A DNA stretch of 64,000 nt from Chloroflexota bacterium (GTDB lineage: Bacteria; Chloroflexota; Anaerolineae; Anaerolineales; Villigracilaceae), in NCBI GenBank assembly GCA_021795965.1, contig JAJYOU010000011.1, positions 1-64,000 of the forward strand. Direction: 5' to 3'. The notes beneath the pieces were generated by a model. That model saw only the letters and a program-made list of their open reading frames with translations. It had not been told where the DNA came from and did no database searches. Both the position numbers and the translations under genes were made by a program. Of the stretch, positions 8,922 to 18,210 are shown piece by piece (the first letter of the stretch is position 1; the number at the start of each line of letters is the position of its first letter).

Positions 8922-9545
8922 CTATTTTCTCCCAAAATCGGCAGGGTTCTCACCCCAGGTTCTGGTTTCCCATTTGAGCACCTGCGACGGAACCTTGTTT
9001 TGGTTCAACCAGGTCTCAGCCCGGGAAATCAGTTCAAATAGGGGGGCATTATTCCTGGTATGGGCTAATTTCGTCCGGCATTTTTTGATCTTTACCCATA
9101 AAATGGCATTGTTCGAATCCGAATAGACAGGCCATGCGAGATTATTTTCAGCCAGCCAGGATAATCCCCTGACGATTGCCAGAAATTCTCCGACATTATT
9201 GGTTCCATCCGGGAAGGGTCCGGAATGGAACAATTGCCTGGCGCCATCGGTTTCAACTCCGCGCCATTCCAACGGACCAGGAACACCAGAGCAGGCTGCA
9301 TCGACACAAATGGATGGGATTGCCGGCTTAATCAGCGCTGATTTCCAGTGTGGTAGATGGACCGCAGAACTTCCCATGAAATAGCTGGATGTTCCCTGGA
9401 ACGCACTCTCAGCCTCTGCCCGAGTTTCAAAGGATTTGTAAAGAGCCCCGGTAAAGCCATTGACCTGCTCTGAGCAATCCTTCCAGCTTGTGTAGATGCC
9501 CCTGCGGCGACCTTTCCAGACGACGTAATATTTTTGGCTTTTCAT
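8922..9545 (-). CDS. rnhA: ribonuclease H with viroplasmin-type N-terminal domain
   Basis: 207 residues. Residues 1-50 (KYYVVWKGRRRGIYTSW, then FETRAEAESAF) are the viroplasmin/RNase H1 hybrid-binding domain. The rest is an RNase H fold with acidic residues in the expected order: Asp in ICVDAAC, Glu in NNVGEFLAI, Asp in VYSDSNNA and Asp near the C-terminus in GENPADF. It should cut RNA in RNA-DNA hybrids during replication and repair. It starts a three-gene run with the hydrolase and the M48 peptidase. Confidence 0.87.
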   Translation of the reverse strand: MKSQKYYVVWKGRRRGIYTSWKDCSEQVNGFTGALYKSFETRAEAESAFQGTSSYFMGSSAVHLPHWKSALIKPAIPSICVDAACSGVPGPLEWRGVETDGARQLFHSGPFPDGTNNVGEFLAIVRGLSWLAENNLAWPVYSDSNNAILWVKIKKCRTKLAHTRNNAPLFELISRAETWLNQNKVPSQVLKWETRTWGENPADFGRK

Positions 9546-9640
9546 TCCATCATTTTACCCTTCAAAGGGAAGCCTTTGCAAATTGAACCTGGCAGCAAGT
9601 TAATGCAAATCAACCACAGAAATTGAGGATTCCCCGCCAA

Positions 9641-9679
9641 AATCAAAACACACTCTCCAGAGGGAAGTGTGTTTTGATT
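9641..9679 (-). terminator. terminator after the lipoprotein operon
   Basis: Perfect 14-bp inverted repeat AATCAAAACACACT / AGTGTGTTTTGATT with an 11-base loop. On the minus strand, ending the 9698 gene, the stem is followed by T-rich sequence. The AT-rich outer arm makes it roughly symmetric, so it may work both ways. Confidence 0.8.
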
Positions 9680-9697
9680 GAAGAAATAATCCTGATT

Positions 9698-11008
9698 TCA
9701 CGGAAGTAAATGGGGCGCCACTTTTTTCCAGCTCTGGCCACCATCGGTGGTATTCCAGAGGATGGAAGCTCCGCTCTGCCCGGTAATTGCCCAGCCGTTG
9801 GAAGGATCAGCAAAGTCAAACTGGGTGACACCATCGGCTGCGCCACCATTGAGATCAAAGTTGAGTTTTCCTGGCAGGATTTGCCAGGATTTTGCGCCAT
9901 CTGATGAAGCGCACAGGTTTGCCCCGCACCGGGTGAGAATGTTATTCATGGTTAAAACCTGAACGTTGGCTGCCTGCCAGCTGACGCCATCGACTACGCC
10001 TGGCAGCTCCTGCCAGGTTAAACCGCCGTCGTGTGTGGCATACAACAGCAGGATGCTGAATCCAGTGGTCCCATCAGGGTTATATTGAACTACGTTTATG
10101 GGCAGGATTCCATCGCTATCAAAAAAGGTCGGGCTGATCGGGGCAACCTGGCCTGTCCTGTATTTTTCGGGAAGCGCCAATTCAAGGTTTTTCCAATCCT
10201 TTCCCAGGTTGGAGCTAACGGCGATGCGAACTTTCCCGGTGGGTTCAGAAGCCATATCCCCATAGATGATGATGGTACGGACGCCGTCGAAATACAGGTT
10301 GTCGCCGCAAATGTTGCACAAATGGACGGTTCCCGGCGGCAGACCCTCTTCAGTTTTCGGCGGCACGAGATCAACGACAGACCAGGTCAGACCACCATCA
10401 GCCGTCTTGTAATAGTTGAGATAAGCATTCCCGGCACCCATCCCGGCGGTTTCCGCCAAGCCATCGTTGGCGCTTTTAAATTCGAACCAGGCATTTTGCA
10501 GATTTTCGCTGTTCGGCAGACTTTCCCAGGTTTTTCCACCATCGCTTGTGCGCAGGATCCCCCCCTTGCTGGTTGCCGAATCATAATACGGCAGCCATGC
10601 CAGGTTGGAATCGAGGAAGAAACTACCGTAGTAGGTGTAATTTTCCTGGGGGGATGCATTTGTCCAGCTAACGCCGCCATCCATCGTCCGTAAAAGCTGT
10701 GTCATTTCGCCATTGGTTGAAGCCCAACCCCAGCCATCGCTGGCGGTTAACATGCGAATCTGGTCGATGGTGACTGGTTGAGACGGGATGCTGGTTGAAG
10801 TGGGCGCGGAAATGGTTTCGGTAGGCGGAACCGGGCTGGCAGGAGGCAATGTGTTGGTCGGGACGATGGTGACAGTCGTGGCTGAGGGTGAAGGTGTGAG
10901 GGTGGCAGATTCGGACACCGGCGTGGGGCTGGCAGCGATTGGCAGGTTGCAGCCTGCCAAAAGGACGGCAGCAATTAAAGCGAGGGAAATGAGTTTAATT
11001 TTTAACAT
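9698..11008 (-). CDS. YCF48/BNR-type beta-propeller lipoprotein
   Basis: 436 residues. The signal ends in LLAGC (Cys about 20), followed by about 60 residues of Ser/Thr/Pro linker, then repeated blades of the form W..TxDGGxxW (LLRTMDGGVSW, ILRTSDGGKTW, YYKTADGGLTW, LYATHDGGLTW, WNTTDGGQSW and weaker ones), about seven in all. This is the YCF48/BNR propeller fold, which binds proteins or glycans; no enzyme residues can be named. It is exported and lipid-anchored. It is last of four same-strand genes beginning with a thiolase and is 29 bases from its upstream neighbour. Confidence 0.82.
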   Translation of the reverse strand: MLKIKLISLALIAAVLLAGCNLPIAASPTPVSESATLTPSPSATTVTIVPTNTLPPASPVPPTETISAPTSTSIPSQPVTIDQIRMLTASDGWGWASTNGEMTQLLRTMDGGVSWTNASPQENYTYYGSFFLDSNLAWLPYYDSATSKGGILRTSDGGKTWESLPNSENLQNAWFEFKSANDGLAETAGMGAGNAYLNYYKTADGGLTWSVVDLVPPKTEEGLPPGTVHLCNICGDNLYFDGVRTIIIYGDMASEPTGKVRIAVSSNLGKDWKNLELALPEKYRTGQVAPISPTFFDSDGILPINVVQYNPDGTTGFSILLLYATHDGGLTWQELPGVVDGVSWQAANVQVLTMNNILTRCGANLCASSDGAKSWQILPGKLNFDLNGGAADGVTQFDFADPSNGWAITGQSGASILWNTTDGGQSWKKVAPHLLP

Positions 11009-11037
11009 GTTGACCTTATTGTTTATTGAGCGACGGT

Positions 11038-12099
11038 TTATTTCAGGAGAACGAAAATCGAATCTCGTGCCAAAATGGACCCATCCGCCAGACTGAAATC
11101 AGTAATTTCAATCCGAATTTGACCGTGATAATTGATTTGAGTCAAATCCAAGGGCAAAATAAAAGTTCCCGGACCCCCTGGTTCGCTGGTCTGAACGGTA
11201 AATCCGGCTTTGAGGATTGGTTCCGAGACGCCATTTTTAAAAATGGCATAAGATAGGGTGTTTTCAAAAGGTGAAATCGTCGTGCTTCCTCTAACTGTGA
11301 AAGGTGAACTAAATTCACTGCCATCCGCCGGGTCATTAATTTGAATGATTCTGCTTGAGCCGCTGGAAGTGGTGGATGAGTAGCGAACGATTTGCAGGTC
11401 CTGATCCAGCAAACGATAGACTCTTACGGTTGGCTGGTTTGGGCAACACATTGGATCATTCGGACCATGAACGGTGACATTGAGCAAGATGGCGCCATCC
11501 TTGATGGCGATGTCCTGGAAGATTGGACGATCGTCGATCATGGTTCTGGCTGCCAGCCTGGGTTTTCCGTTTTGATTGAGAAAGGTGGCGAGGGAAGCAA
11601 ATTGACCGCTTCCGCCAAAATTTTCGACCATGATCACGGCGGCGTCTTCAAGCCCGTCGCCATTGAGATCTCCAAATGCAATTTTATCCATCAGAGTCAG
11701 GTTGATGTACCCCGCTTGATCCGGATGGACCTCATTCTGAAATTGTCCATCCTGCAAAATTACATTTTGCCGGACTTGATCGGAATCGATCAAAATAAAG
11801 CTGGCATTCCGGATCTGTTCGACAGAAAGCGAGGCTTGAGCCGGGGAAGAAGTTGCGCTGAGGATTTTTTCCAAAGTACCTGCGGCATGGATGGTTTCAA
11901 CTGCCGCAGGCGGGAGGGCTGGAGATGGGATTGAGGCAGTCGTTTGGATGGGTGGGGAGTCAGGCAGAACGGTGGCGGTAGCTGGAACCGTCAGGGAAAG
12001 TGGTTGTGAAGGACTAACAAAACTGCATGCGAATGACGCCAGAATGAGTGGAAAAACCAAAAACAGAGCGCGTTTCAAGGGAAAGTCTCCATTGACCAA
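11038..12099 (-). CDS. lipoprotein with FG-GAP-like and Gmad2-type domains
   Basis: 353 residues. The lipobox is LASFAC (Cys about 25), followed by a Thr/Pro/Ser linker. The central part contains GDLNGDGLEDAAVI, a calcium-binding FG-GAP/VCBS-type motif. The C-terminal third (INDPADGSEFSSPFTVRG onward, about 100 residues) fits the Gmad2 immunoglobulin-like domain seen in Gram-positive and Chloroflexota surface proteins. An exported scaffold or binding protein is the likeliest role. It lies between two propeller lipoproteins with short gaps (47 and 29 bases), so the three are probably co-transcribed. Confidence 0.75.
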   Translation of the reverse strand: MVNGDFPLKRALFLVFPLILASFACSFVSPSQPLSLTVPATATVLPDSPPIQTTASIPSPALPPAAVETIHAAGTLEKILSATSSPAQASLSVEQIRNASFILIDSDQVRQNVILQDGQFQNEVHPDQAGYINLTLMDKIAFGDLNGDGLEDAAVIMVENFGGSGQFASLATFLNQNGKPRLAARTMIDDRPIFQDIAIKDGAILLNVTVHGPNDPMCCPNQPTVRVYRLLDQDLQIVRYSSTTSSGSSRIIQINDPADGSEFSSPFTVRGSTTISPFENTLSYAIFKNGVSEPILKAGFTVQTSEPGGPGTFILPLDLTQINYHGQIRIEITDFSLADGSILARDSIFVLLK

Positions 12100-12145
12100 G
12101 GATTAACTGGTTTCAAGACGGAAATTATCCCGGTTTTGTTCCGCT

Positions 12146-13318
12146 TCAGGGGGTGACGAAGATCCAGGTTTGTCCCCCATCTTCAGAACGGTAAATTCTG
12201 ACGCTGTTTTTATCATCCGTGGTGGTGATCCAGCCATTCTTTTCATCAATGAATGAAATATTGGTCACGTATTCAGACCGGCCAAAAGCCACGGGCAGGC
12301 TGGTCCATGATTTCGCACCATCATTCGTAAAATACATGCCACGGTTTCCCCAGATCCAGCCGGTCTTGGAATCCAAGAACATAAAAGTATTGCCATCAAC
12401 GATAGGAGCGCCCGGGTCCCAGGTGGTTCCCCCGTCATGTGTGGAATAAAAAACCCGGTTTTTCGCGCCACCACCCGGGGCAGAAAAATCGACAGGGATC
12501 AAGCCATTACTGGGATCTCCCGCAAAGAAAACGGGAGGTTGGGTGCTGGATTCCAATTCCTGGATATTCTGAGGCGCCGGTAAATTTTGCGGAGTCCAGG
12601 TTTGGCCGCCATCTTCGGTTTTGAAGATGGTGACCTCTTTTTGGATACCACCCATTCCAAGCCAGCCTACCAGGGGATTGATAAAAGAGAGCCCGGTCTT
12701 GATGCCCGTCTCGGGAATCGTGGCAGATTGACCTGGGTCAGGGTAAATTGTGTTCCATTTCGCCCCGCCATCAGGGGATGAATAAATCGTGGTGCTAAAG
12801 GTACTGGTTCCAGTTGATTTTGTTTCGAGAAAATAACCTGTCTTTTCGATAAAAATCAACTGACCGCGTATGAATGGAACCGGGGTGATTTTCCAGATTC
12901 CTCCGCCGTTGGTGGTGGAATACAGTTCTCCTGACTCACCGTCAGGAGCCGGCACGACGAGGAAAAATTTCTTGCTATCCAGAAAAAATGCCTGGGTCAG
13001 ATCATCAACCTGTCCTGCACCCATGGGAACAGAATACCAGGTGGTCCCGGCGTCATGGGTTAACAATAACTGGTTAGAAACCAAGCCCCAGCCATCGGAT
13101 TTATTGAACATCCGCATGTAGTGGAGGGGAGGACCAAAGCGCGAATTTAATGGTGGAAGGAGAGTTTCTGTCGGGGTGACTTCAGCGGTTGGAAATTGGA
13201 TGGGAGTTTCCGCGATGCTGGCAGTGGGAGGCAGCGCTGTGGATGCAGATTGTGCCTGACAGGCTGCTAAGGCAGCAACCAGGCAAAGGAAAAAAATGGA
13301 TACTGCCAGTTTTTTCAT
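12146..13318 (-). CDS. second YCF48/BNR-type beta-propeller lipoprotein
   Basis: 390 residues from the ATG at 13318, which has GGAGACACC just upstream; the frame is open slightly further. The lipobox is ALAACQ, with a short Thr/Pro linker, then about seven blades ending in DGG..W or DGA..W (LLTHDAGTTW, FKTEDGGQTW, FYSTHDGGTTW, YFTNDGAKSW, YRSEDGGQTW), with GWG/GWI turns between blades. It is a paralogue of the lipoprotein two genes downstream. It lies 17 bases after the thiolase stop and is likely on the same transcript. Confidence 0.82.
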   Translation of the reverse strand: MKKLAVSIFFLCLVAALAACQAQSASTALPPTASIAETPIQFPTAEVTPTETLLPPLNSRFGPPLHYMRMFNKSDGWGLVSNQLLLTHDAGTTWYSVPMGAGQVDDLTQAFFLDSKKFFLVVPAPDGESGELYSTTNGGGIWKITPVPFIRGQLIFIEKTGYFLETKSTGTSTFSTTIYSSPDGGAKWNTIYPDPGQSATIPETGIKTGLSFINPLVGWLGMGGIQKEVTIFKTEDGGQTWTPQNLPAPQNIQELESSTQPPVFFAGDPSNGLIPVDFSAPGGGAKNRVFYSTHDGGTTWDPGAPIVDGNTFMFLDSKTGWIWGNRGMYFTNDGAKSWTSLPVAFGRSEYVTNISFIDEKNGWITTTDDKNSVRIYRSEDGGQTWIFVTP

Positions 13319-13335
13319 GGTGTCTCCAAATCGCA

Positions 13336-14541
13336 TTATAACAATTCCAAAATGGTGGCTTCGCCCTGTCCAACCCCAACGCAGAGTGTTGCCAGACCGA
13401 AGCGGCTTTTCCTGCGCTGCATTTCGTGGACAAGGGTGGTGAGAATACGGGCGCCTGAGCAGCCCAGGGGATGACCGAGGGCGATCGCGCCCCCGTTGAC
13501 ATTAACGATGGATTCATCCAAACCCAAATCTTCAATCACCGCCAATGACTGGATGGCGAAAGCTTCGTTTAACTCCACCAACCCAAGATCAGAAACTTTC
13601 AACCCGGCGCGCTGAAGGGCTTTTTGGGTGGCTGGGACAGGACCCAAACCCATGACACGTGGTTCCACGCCGGCTGAAGCTGCCGAAACCACCCTGGCGA
13701 GTGGTTTGAAGCCCATCTGGCGGGCTTTATCTGCACTCATCAGCAAAAGGGCGGCAGCCCCATCATTCAAGCCGGAGGAATTGCCAGCGGTAACCGTGCC
13801 GCCTTCTTTTTTGAAGGCAGGTCTTAACCGGCTAAGATTTTCCAGCGTGGTATCACGACGAGGGCGTTCGTCGACACTTACCAGGATGGGTTCTGCTTTT
13901 TTTTGTGGGACCGGAACAGGAATAATTTCCTCGGCAAATTTGCCATTGTCGGTTGCAGCGATCGCTTTTTGGTGGGAGCGCAGTGAAAATGCATCCTGTT
14001 TTTCACGGGTGATATGCGGGCGCAGGCTGGCAATATTTTCTGCAGTTTCTCCCATGCTGTCGGTGCCATACAATTCTTTCATCTTTGGGTTTGGATATCT
14101 CCAGCCCAGGGCAGTGTCATACGCGGTCAGATTACCAAATCCGAAGGCTTCCTCGGCTTTTGGCAGGGAATAGGGCGCCCTGGACATGGACTCAACCCCT
14201 CCGGCGAGGTAAATATCCCCATCTCCAGCCCGGATGGAGCGGGAGGCAATATTGACGGCGTTCATCCCGGAGGCGCAGAGACGGTTCACCGTCACCCCCG
14301 GCACGCTGAAAGGAATGCCAGCCAGCAGGAGTGCCATGCGCGCCACGTTGCGGTTGTCTTCACCTGCCTGGTTTGCACAACCTAAATATACTTCTTCCAC
14401 GAGTTCGGGTGCGAGGTGGTTTCTCTCGATGATTGATCTTAAAACCAAAGCGGCCAGGTCATCCGGCCGGACTTTTGAAAGCACACCACCCAGCGATCCA
14501 ATCGCTGTGCGAATGGCATCGACAATAACTACTTCAACCAT
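13336..14541 (-). CDS. acetyl-CoA acyltransferase (thiolase)
   Basis: 401 residues from ATG 14541, chosen because TTGGAGGAATCG precedes it and the family starts at [11 protein letters not shown]. The nucleophile Cys89 is in [26 protein letters not shown] and a second cysteine in CVGVGQG complete the thiolase active site. It cleaves 3-ketoacyl-CoA or condenses two acyl-CoA; the overall look is of the PcaF/FadA-like degradative type, but direction and chain length cannot be fixed. No other beta-oxidation gene is nearby; instead three lipoproteins follow. Confidence 0.93.
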   Translation of the reverse strand: MVEVVIVDAIRTAIGSLGGVLSKVRPDDLAALVLRSIIERNHLAPELVEEVYLGCANQAGEDNRNVARMALLLAGIPFSVPGVTVNRLCASGMNAVNIASRSIRAGDGDIYLAGGVESMSRAPYSLPKAEEAFGFGNLTAYDTALGWRYPNPKMKELYGTDSMGETAENIASLRPHITREKQDAFSLRSHQKAIAATDNGKFAEEIIPVPVPQKKAEPILVSVDERPRRDTTLENLSRLRPAFKKEGGTVTAGNSSGLNDGAAALLLMSADKARQMGFKPLARVVSAASAGVEPRVMGLGPVPATQKALQRAGLKVSDLGLVELNEAFAIQSLAVIEDLGLDESIVNVNGGAIALGHPLGCSGARILTTLVHEMQRRKSRFGLATLCVGVGQGEATILELL

Positions 14542-14957
14542 CGATTCCTCCAAGTAAACAGGGTTTTTCATAAATTAATTCTACCACCCGAACCAGCATT
14601 TCAGCCTTTCCCCCGGCATGGTTATCTTTTTTGTATGGATTTAAAGCCGCGGCAAAATCCTGCCCGTGAGGCATACAAACGTTATTCCCCTTTTTATTAA
14701 ACAGGAAAAATTGTTCATCCTGACTTAAACTTACCTGTCAATTCCCCTCCTGAGCAGTTCCAGGACCAGGCTGGGATCATTGTAGGAAGCGAGACTGATG
14801 GTACTTTACCTTGCCTGTATTGAAATTTCATTTGCGATGGACCCACTCTGGATTTTATGATTCCAAGCGGGGTTTATGTTATTCCCTGATGAGGAGAATG
14901 CTTGAAACTTGTGAATTGATCACCTATAATTAATTCAATTCAGGGAAAGGATGAAGC
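14542..14957 (+). other. intergenic region between thiolase and PilZ genes
   Basis: About 415 bases between divergent genes. It contains the PilZ promoter at its right end and the thiolase ribosome site at its left end. I find no open frame, RNA fold or repeat that I can support in the middle. Confidence 0.6.
14902..14930 (+). promoter_or_regulatory. promoter of the PilZ gene
   Basis: TTGAAA (14902-14907), a 17-base spacer and a perfect TATAAT (14925-14930), about 28 bases before the PilZ ATG. Confidence 0.8.
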
Positions 14958-15317
14958 ATGGTAGTAAATCGCCGGCAGGATGTTCGGAAAAGGTTCGGAT
15001 ATTACATGCCTGTAGTGGACAGTAATTCGAACGAAACTGTGGGGTATCTTTCGGATATCAGCCCACGGGGATTTAAGATTGACAGTCCGACAGCCCTGGC
15101 TGTGTATCAGGATTTCTCGTTTCGCATTGATCTTTCTCCAGAACTATCTGACAAGCCTTACATGCTTTTCGATGCCCGTTCCAAGTGGTGCAAAAAAGAT
15201 TTTTTAGATGCAGTGTCTTACGTCGTTGGTTTTCAGGTGACAAAGATTTCGGCACATGATGAAGAAATCTTTAATCAAATCCTTGAGAAATACAGTGTGC
15301 CTGAAAGAACATGGTAA
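14958..15317 (+). CDS. PilZ domain protein
   Basis: 119 residues, essentially one PilZ domain. The two c-di-GMP-binding motifs are present: RxxxR at Arg6-Arg10 (RRQDVR) and DxSxxG at Asp33-Gly38 (DISPRGF). It therefore probably binds cyclic di-GMP and transmits the signal to a partner. GGAAAGG is seven bases upstream of the ATG; an ATG at 14951 is out of frame. With its own strong promoter and terminator it is a single-gene transcript. Confidence 0.87.
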   Translation: MVVNRRQDVRKRFGYYMPVVDSNSNETVGYLSDISPRGFKIDSPTALAVYQDFSFRIDLSPELSDKPYMLFDARSKWCKKDFLDAVSYVVGFQVTKISAHDEEIFNQILEKYSVPERTW

Positions 15318-15324
15318 GCTTCTT

Positions 15325-15359
15325 AAGTGCCGTTTGAGCCAGACGGCACTTTTTAATTT
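15325..15359 (+). terminator. terminator of the PilZ gene
   Basis: AAGTGCCGT and ACGGCACTT form a perfect 9-bp stem with a 9-base loop, followed by TTTTAATTT. Confidence 0.88.
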
Positions 15360-15402
15360 AAGCAGGAATGAAACAAGGTTGGTTCTGATGTAAAATTAGC
15401 CC

Positions 15403-16071
15403 ATGTTTCAAAAATATTTCCGTGTTTTTATAAAAGTTGTCCTGTTTTTTATCGCACGCGTGAAAATTATCGGGTATGAGAATGTCCCAGCCAGCGGGGG
15501 TTTTATCCTGGCTGCCAACCACCTGGGGCGTCTTGATTCAGCCATGCTTTATTACGCCATCGACCGCCAGGATGTGATCATGCCGGTTGCGGAAAAATAC
15601 AAAGATCACTGGCTGTTTGGACCGCTGGTCATTGCGTTGGGTGGATTTTTTATCAACCGCTTTGACGCAGACATGCACGCCATTCGCGAGGTGCTGAAGC
15701 GGATCAAAAAAGGTGGAATATTTGTGATCGCACCAGAGGGAACCCGCTCAAAAACTGAAGCATTGCAGGAAGCTCATTCCGGAGTGGCATATTTTGCCAG
15801 CAAAACCGGCGTACCGATCATCCCCGTCGCAATCACGGGCACCGAGGACCGCCTGGTGGTTGCAAATCTTAAACATTTTCGACGCTCCCAAATTACTGTT
15901 CGCGCTGGAGTTCCATTTACCATCACGCCGGTCAAGGGAGTTCAACACGACGAGGCTCTCCAGGCAGCCACCGATGAAATCATGTGCCAGATAGCAGCCA
16001 TGCTTCCTGAAAAATACCGCGGATTTTATGCCAATTATCCACGCGTACAGGAATTATTAGCGAATGCGTAA
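15403..16071 (+). CDS. PlsC-family 1-acylglycerol-3-phosphate acyltransferase (copy 1)
   Basis: 222 residues with an N-terminal membrane anchor. The acyltransferase HX4D motif is NHLGRLD, and the glycerophosphate-binding motif is APEGTRS. The family transfers an acyl chain to lysophosphatidic acid in phospholipid synthesis. It overlaps the next gene, a close paralogue, by eight bases, so the two are co-translated. Both end in a similar tail (MCQIAAMLPEKYRGFYAN here), indicating tandem duplication. Confidence 0.87.
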   Translation: MFQKYFRVFIKVVLFFIARVKIIGYENVPASGGFILAANHLGRLDSAMLYYAIDRQDVIMPVAEKYKDHWLFGPLVIALGGFFINRFDADMHAIREVLKRIKKGGIFVIAPEGTRSKTEALQEAHSGVAYFASKTGVPIIPVAITGTEDRLVVANLKHFRRSQITVRAGVPFTITPVKGVQHDEALQAATDEIMCQIAAMLPEKYRGFYANYPRVQELLANA

Positions 16072-16759
16072 ATTTATCCGCTGGGTGATCATCACGATCT
16101 TTAATCTCATCGCCGATATCCAGGTGATTAATGTGGAACGAGTGCCGGAAAATGGCAGTTTCATCATCGCCACAAACCACATCGGCATCATCGACATTGC
16201 CATGTTCCACTACCAGTTTGACCGCTATGATATGTTTATCCCGGTTGCCGAAAAATGGGAAAAAGTAGCCTGGATTCGCTTGATGGGGAGGTCCCTAAAT
16301 TTCATTTTTGTGGATCGATACAACTCAGACTTGAAAGCCATGCGCAAAATGATGGCATTGATGGAAGCGGGTAATTCCCTGGTGATCGCCCCCGAAGGCA
16401 CCCGCTCGCGCAGTGGCGGTTTGATCGAAGGTAAACCAGGTGTGGCTTACCTGGCGGCGCGCTCAGGTTTTCCGGTCATCCCCGTTGCCATTACGGGGAC
16501 CGAAGATAAAGTGATCCTGAGAAATCTCAAACATCTCAGAAAATCCAAGGTCATTCTTAAAGTTGGATTGCCTTTTACCCTGGCGCCGCTGCCGCGCGAG
16601 ACCCGGGAAGCTTCCTTGCAGCAATATACGGATGAAATTATGTGCCAGATCGCTGCCCTGCTTCCAGAGAGATACAGGGGAATTTACGCGAACCATCCCC
16701 GTTTGAGAGAAATTTTGCTCAGCCGGGTCAACGAACCAGCTTCAAGCCCGCAGGGTTAA
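16064..16759 (+). CDS. PlsC-family acyltransferase (copy 2)
   Basis: 231 residues, paralogous to the gene it overlaps. HX4D is NHIGIID and the second motif is APEGTRSR. The shared VPENGSFIIATNH and the tail MCQIAALLPERYRGIYANH show the duplication. The two copies may differ in acyl-chain or head-group preference, which cannot be read from sequence. It converges with the dihydropyrimidinase gene, overlapping its stop by four bases. Confidence 0.87.
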   Translation: MRKFIRWVIITIFNLIADIQVINVERVPENGSFIIATNHIGIIDIAMFHYQFDRYDMFIPVAEKWEKVAWIRLMGRSLNFIFVDRYNSDLKAMRKMMALMEAGNSLVIAPEGTRSRSGGLIEGKPGVAYLAARSGFPVIPVAITGTEDKVILRNLKHLRKSKVILKVGLPFTLAPLPRETREASLQQYTDEIMCQIAALLPERYRGIYANHPRLREILLSRVNEPASSPQG

Positions 16760-18168
16760 AGTACTTCTCCCGTGCTGCGTTTTAAGAACTGACCATTTCC
16801 CGCCTTGCCAAGCCAAGTATCCCCATCCACAATCAACATCCCGCGCAGATAAACTTTCTCGGGATAGCCGACGAGTTCCCAGCCTTCGTAAAGGTTGTAA
16901 TCGGTGCGCTGGTGACTGTGCGCCACCCCGTGTTTGACCTTTTTTTGCGGATCCCAGATGACCAGATCTGCATCGGAACCCGGGAGCAAGGCACCCTTGC
17001 GCGGGTATAGGCCGAAAATCCTGGCTGGATTTGTACTGGTATAAGCAATAAACTGGTTGGGAGTCAATTTTCCCGTTCGAACTCCGTAAGACCAGAGAAT
17101 GGGTAAGCGATCCTGCACCCCGGGCAGTCCGTTTGGGATGAGGGTGAAGTTATCTTTTCCAAGCTCCTTGCCTGGTATGGCAATTTCCCGGCTTTCATAA
17201 ATGATGGGATGGGTTCCATCGAAGAAGAATGGACAATGATCGGTGCCGATGGTTTGAAGAGTTTCTTCCTTGAGACCCTGCCAAAGCCGGGCGTTATCTT
17301 CTGCCGTTCGCATGGGAGGTGAACAAACCCATTTCGCGCCATCCGCCCGGCGCAGATCCTCAATTGAGAAAAATAAATATGGCGGACAGGTTTCGCCCAT
17401 GACTTTGATCTGATGTTCGCGGGCATATTTGAGCATATCCACTTCACCGCCCACATTCATGTGAACGATATATACCGGCGCATTTGCCTGCTGTGACATG
17501 GCAGCCATTCGCAGGGTGGATTCGATCGCGCCCCAGGCAGGACGGGTCAGTGCGTGCCATTCCGGGCTGGTATGCCCTGCCGCCAGTGCTTCAGGGATGA
17601 GCTCTTCGATCACATCCCCATTCTCACAGTGGACCATTGTTAACATCCCCAGTTCTCCGGCTAGTCTGAGGGCATGGAAAATGCTGCCGTCATCCATGCG
17701 CAGCCGGCCGTTGTAAGCTGTGAAGACTTTGAGTGTGGTGATTCCGAGGTCTCGCAGGTGGGGGAGATCGGCTGCAACGCTGGCATCCAGGTGAGTAAGG
17801 TTCATATGAAAGGAATAATCGATCGCGGCTTTTTGAGCTTTTTGCTGCCAGAGATCGACAGAATAATCAAACCCACCGGCTTCCTGCGGCACAAAATCCA
17901 TGACCGTGGTGGTGCCGCCAAAAGCTGCCGCCTTAAGACCTGTGTAATGGTCATCGGATGAAACGGTGCCGAACATGGGCAGGTCAAAATGAGTGTGGGG
18001 ATCAACTCCGCCGGGAAAGATCATTTTGGCGGTTGCGTCCACAATTTCCGCATTTGGGTGAGTCATTCCCAGTGCAACCTGGGAAATTTTTCCATTTTCG
18101 ACCAGGATATCAGCCTGGAAAGTTTCTGTAGCGGTGACAAGCGTGCCATTTTTAATGAGGATTGCCAT
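16756..18168 (-). CDS. hydA: dihydropyrimidinase / D-hydantoinase
   Basis: 470 residues, normal length. It is a cyclic amidohydrolase with the binuclear metal site: HTHFD near the N-terminus, the lysine expected to be carboxylated in TTLKVFTAYNG, HCENGD, YIVHMN and the Asp in TDHCPFF. It opens dihydropyrimidine or hydantoin rings. CTGGAG lies seven bases before the ATG. It is not next to other pyrimidine genes here, but the window also carries a purine operon, so nucleobase salvage or breakdown is a theme. Allantoinase is less likely from the motif pattern. Confidence 0.9.
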   Translation of the reverse strand: MAILIKNGTLVTATETFQADILVENGKISQVALGMTHPNAEIVDATAKMIFPGGVDPHTHFDLPMFGTVSSDDHYTGLKAAAFGGTTTVMDFVPQEAGGFDYSVDLWQQKAQKAAIDYSFHMNLTHLDASVAADLPHLRDLGITTLKVFTAYNGRLRMDDGSIFHALRLAGELGMLTMVHCENGDVIEELIPEALAAGHTSPEWHALTRPAWGAIESTLRMAAMSQQANAPVYIVHMNVGGEVDMLKYAREHQIKVMGETCPPYLFFSIEDLRRADGAKWVCSPPMRTAEDNARLWQGLKEETLQTIGTDHCPFFFDGTHPIIYESREIAIPGKELGKDNFTLIPNGLPGVQDRLPILWSYGVRTGKLTPNQFIAYTSTNPARIFGLYPRKGALLPGSDADLVIWDPQKKVKHGVAHSHQRTDYNLYEGWELVGYPEKVYLRGMLIVDGDTWLGKAGNGQFLKRSTGEVL

Positions 18169-18210
18169 AAAAAAACTCCAGAATTTGGGATCCGATAGCG
18201 GTTGGTCGGA

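Noticed and set aside
9641-9679. Mobile element end or REP-type repeat
   Set aside because: The inverted repeat occurs once and lies just after a stop codon, as expected for a terminator.
10031-10693. 220-codon open frame on the plus strand
   Set aside because: Antisense to a propeller lipoprotein with clear blade repeats.
14542-14957. Hidden small gene or RNA between thiolase and PilZ
   Set aside because: No frame with a ribosome site and no convincing fold beyond the PilZ promoter.
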